Shown here: positions 5,656-5,806 of the stretch, in pieces
Position numbering within the stretch: position 1 is the stretch's first letter
How the letters are laid out: each line of letters opens with the position of its first letter
NCBI GenBank assembly: GCA_017515945.1
Contig: JAFWDX010000375.1
Location: 1-5,806, forward strand
Direction of reading: 5' to 3'
From: Blautia sp.
GTDB lineage: Bacteria; Bacillota; Clostridia; Lachnospirales; Lachnospiraceae
DNA length: 5,806 nucleotides
Made by a program: the position numbers and the translations under genes
The notes under the pieces: generated by a model
The model's database searches: none
What the model was told of the DNA's origin: nothing
Seen by the model: the letters and a program-made list of their open reading frames with translations, nothing else

Positions 5656-5806
5656 CCGCGAACAATGTTCACAGTTTGTTTGGAGGAATTGAACCTATCA
5701 AATCATCCGGTTACGCGATAACACTTCCGTTTAGATCATGAATAATAAACAGAGTAGATCGTGAATAATAAACAGAGAGCCATCCCCTGTAAGGATGTGG
5801 AGGTAA
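5656..5806 (+). other. Spacer leading to a gene beyond the window
   Basis: No clear promoter or terminator is visible. The spacer holds the 23-bp tandem duplication. At the end, GGAGG (5799-5803) would place a start codon a few bases outside the window, suggesting a further + strand gene. Alternatively a GTG at 5761 opens a frame (VNNKQRAIPCKDVEV) that runs to the window edge, but it lacks a convincing ribosome binding site. The two options cannot be separated without the following sequence. Confidence 0.35.
5732..5777 (+). repeat. 23-bp direct tandem duplication, two copies
   Basis: Bases 5732-5754 and 5755-5777 are adjacent and identical except for A5738 versus G5761. Each unit begins TAGATC and ends AATAATAAACAGAG. 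The near identity indicates a recent duplication, for example by replication slippage. In the first unit the variable base gives ATG, in the second GTG, both followed by codons for Asn-Asn-Lys-Gln. Confidence 0.9.

Noticed and set aside
5682..5721. GGAGG followed by a TTG-initiated ten-codon frame
   Set aside because: Spacing of two bases is too short and the peptide is not recognisable; likely a remnant or chance match.
1..5806. CRISPR array, tRNA or rRNA gene, transposase gene
   Set aside because: No regularly spaced repeats with unique spacers, no cloverleaf or rRNA-like stretch, and no transposase or recombinase coding sequence were found on either strand.

Overview
The window looks like a piece of a Firmicutes (Clostridia) chromosome, most likely Lachnospiraceae. 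The evidence is strong GGAGG ribosome binding sites, a textbook sigma-A promoter, GC-rich coding sequence against an AT-rich control region, ABC sugar permeases of gut-clostridial type, and a small cysteine-rich protein resembling the DUF6171 family. The genus cannot be fixed from the sequence alone.

Layout. 1-487 has no convincing gene. It holds a palindromic repeat (44-79), an AT-rich stretch with a spaced direct repeat (272-308), a sigma-A promoter (361-389), a 16-bp near-palindrome in the leader (428-443) and a strong ribosome binding site. Then come a secreted solute-binding protein (488-1837), a strong intrinsic terminator (1890-1919), two CUT1-type permeases (1948-2847 and 2849-3742), a second and inverted copy of the 36-bp repeat (3749-3784), a GH51 alpha-L-arabinofuranosidase (3798-5336), and a small Cys-rich protein that overlaps it by ATGA (5333-5650). 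The last 156 bases hold the end of another palindromic repeat (5625-5655), a 23-bp tandem duplication (5732-5777) and a GGAGG that probably serves a gene starting outside the window.

Function. The order binding protein, permease, permease, GH51 enzyme is the same as araN-araP-araQ-abfA of the Bacillus subtilis arabinose operon. The likely job is import of arabino-oligosaccharides and release of L-arabinose inside the cell. No ATPase is encoded here, so a shared MsmX-type ATPase elsewhere is expected. The terminator after the binding protein should give much more of it than of the permeases. All plausible genes lie on the + strand and appear to form one operon from the promoter at 361.

The metabolic genes are ordinary. 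The less ordinary parts are the perfectly matching 36-bp inverted repeats that bracket the transporter genes, the missing ribosome binding site of the GH51 gene just behind one of them, the paired hairpins inside the start of the Cys-rich gene, the stop codon of that gene lying within another palindromic repeat, and a binding protein without a lipobox cysteine.
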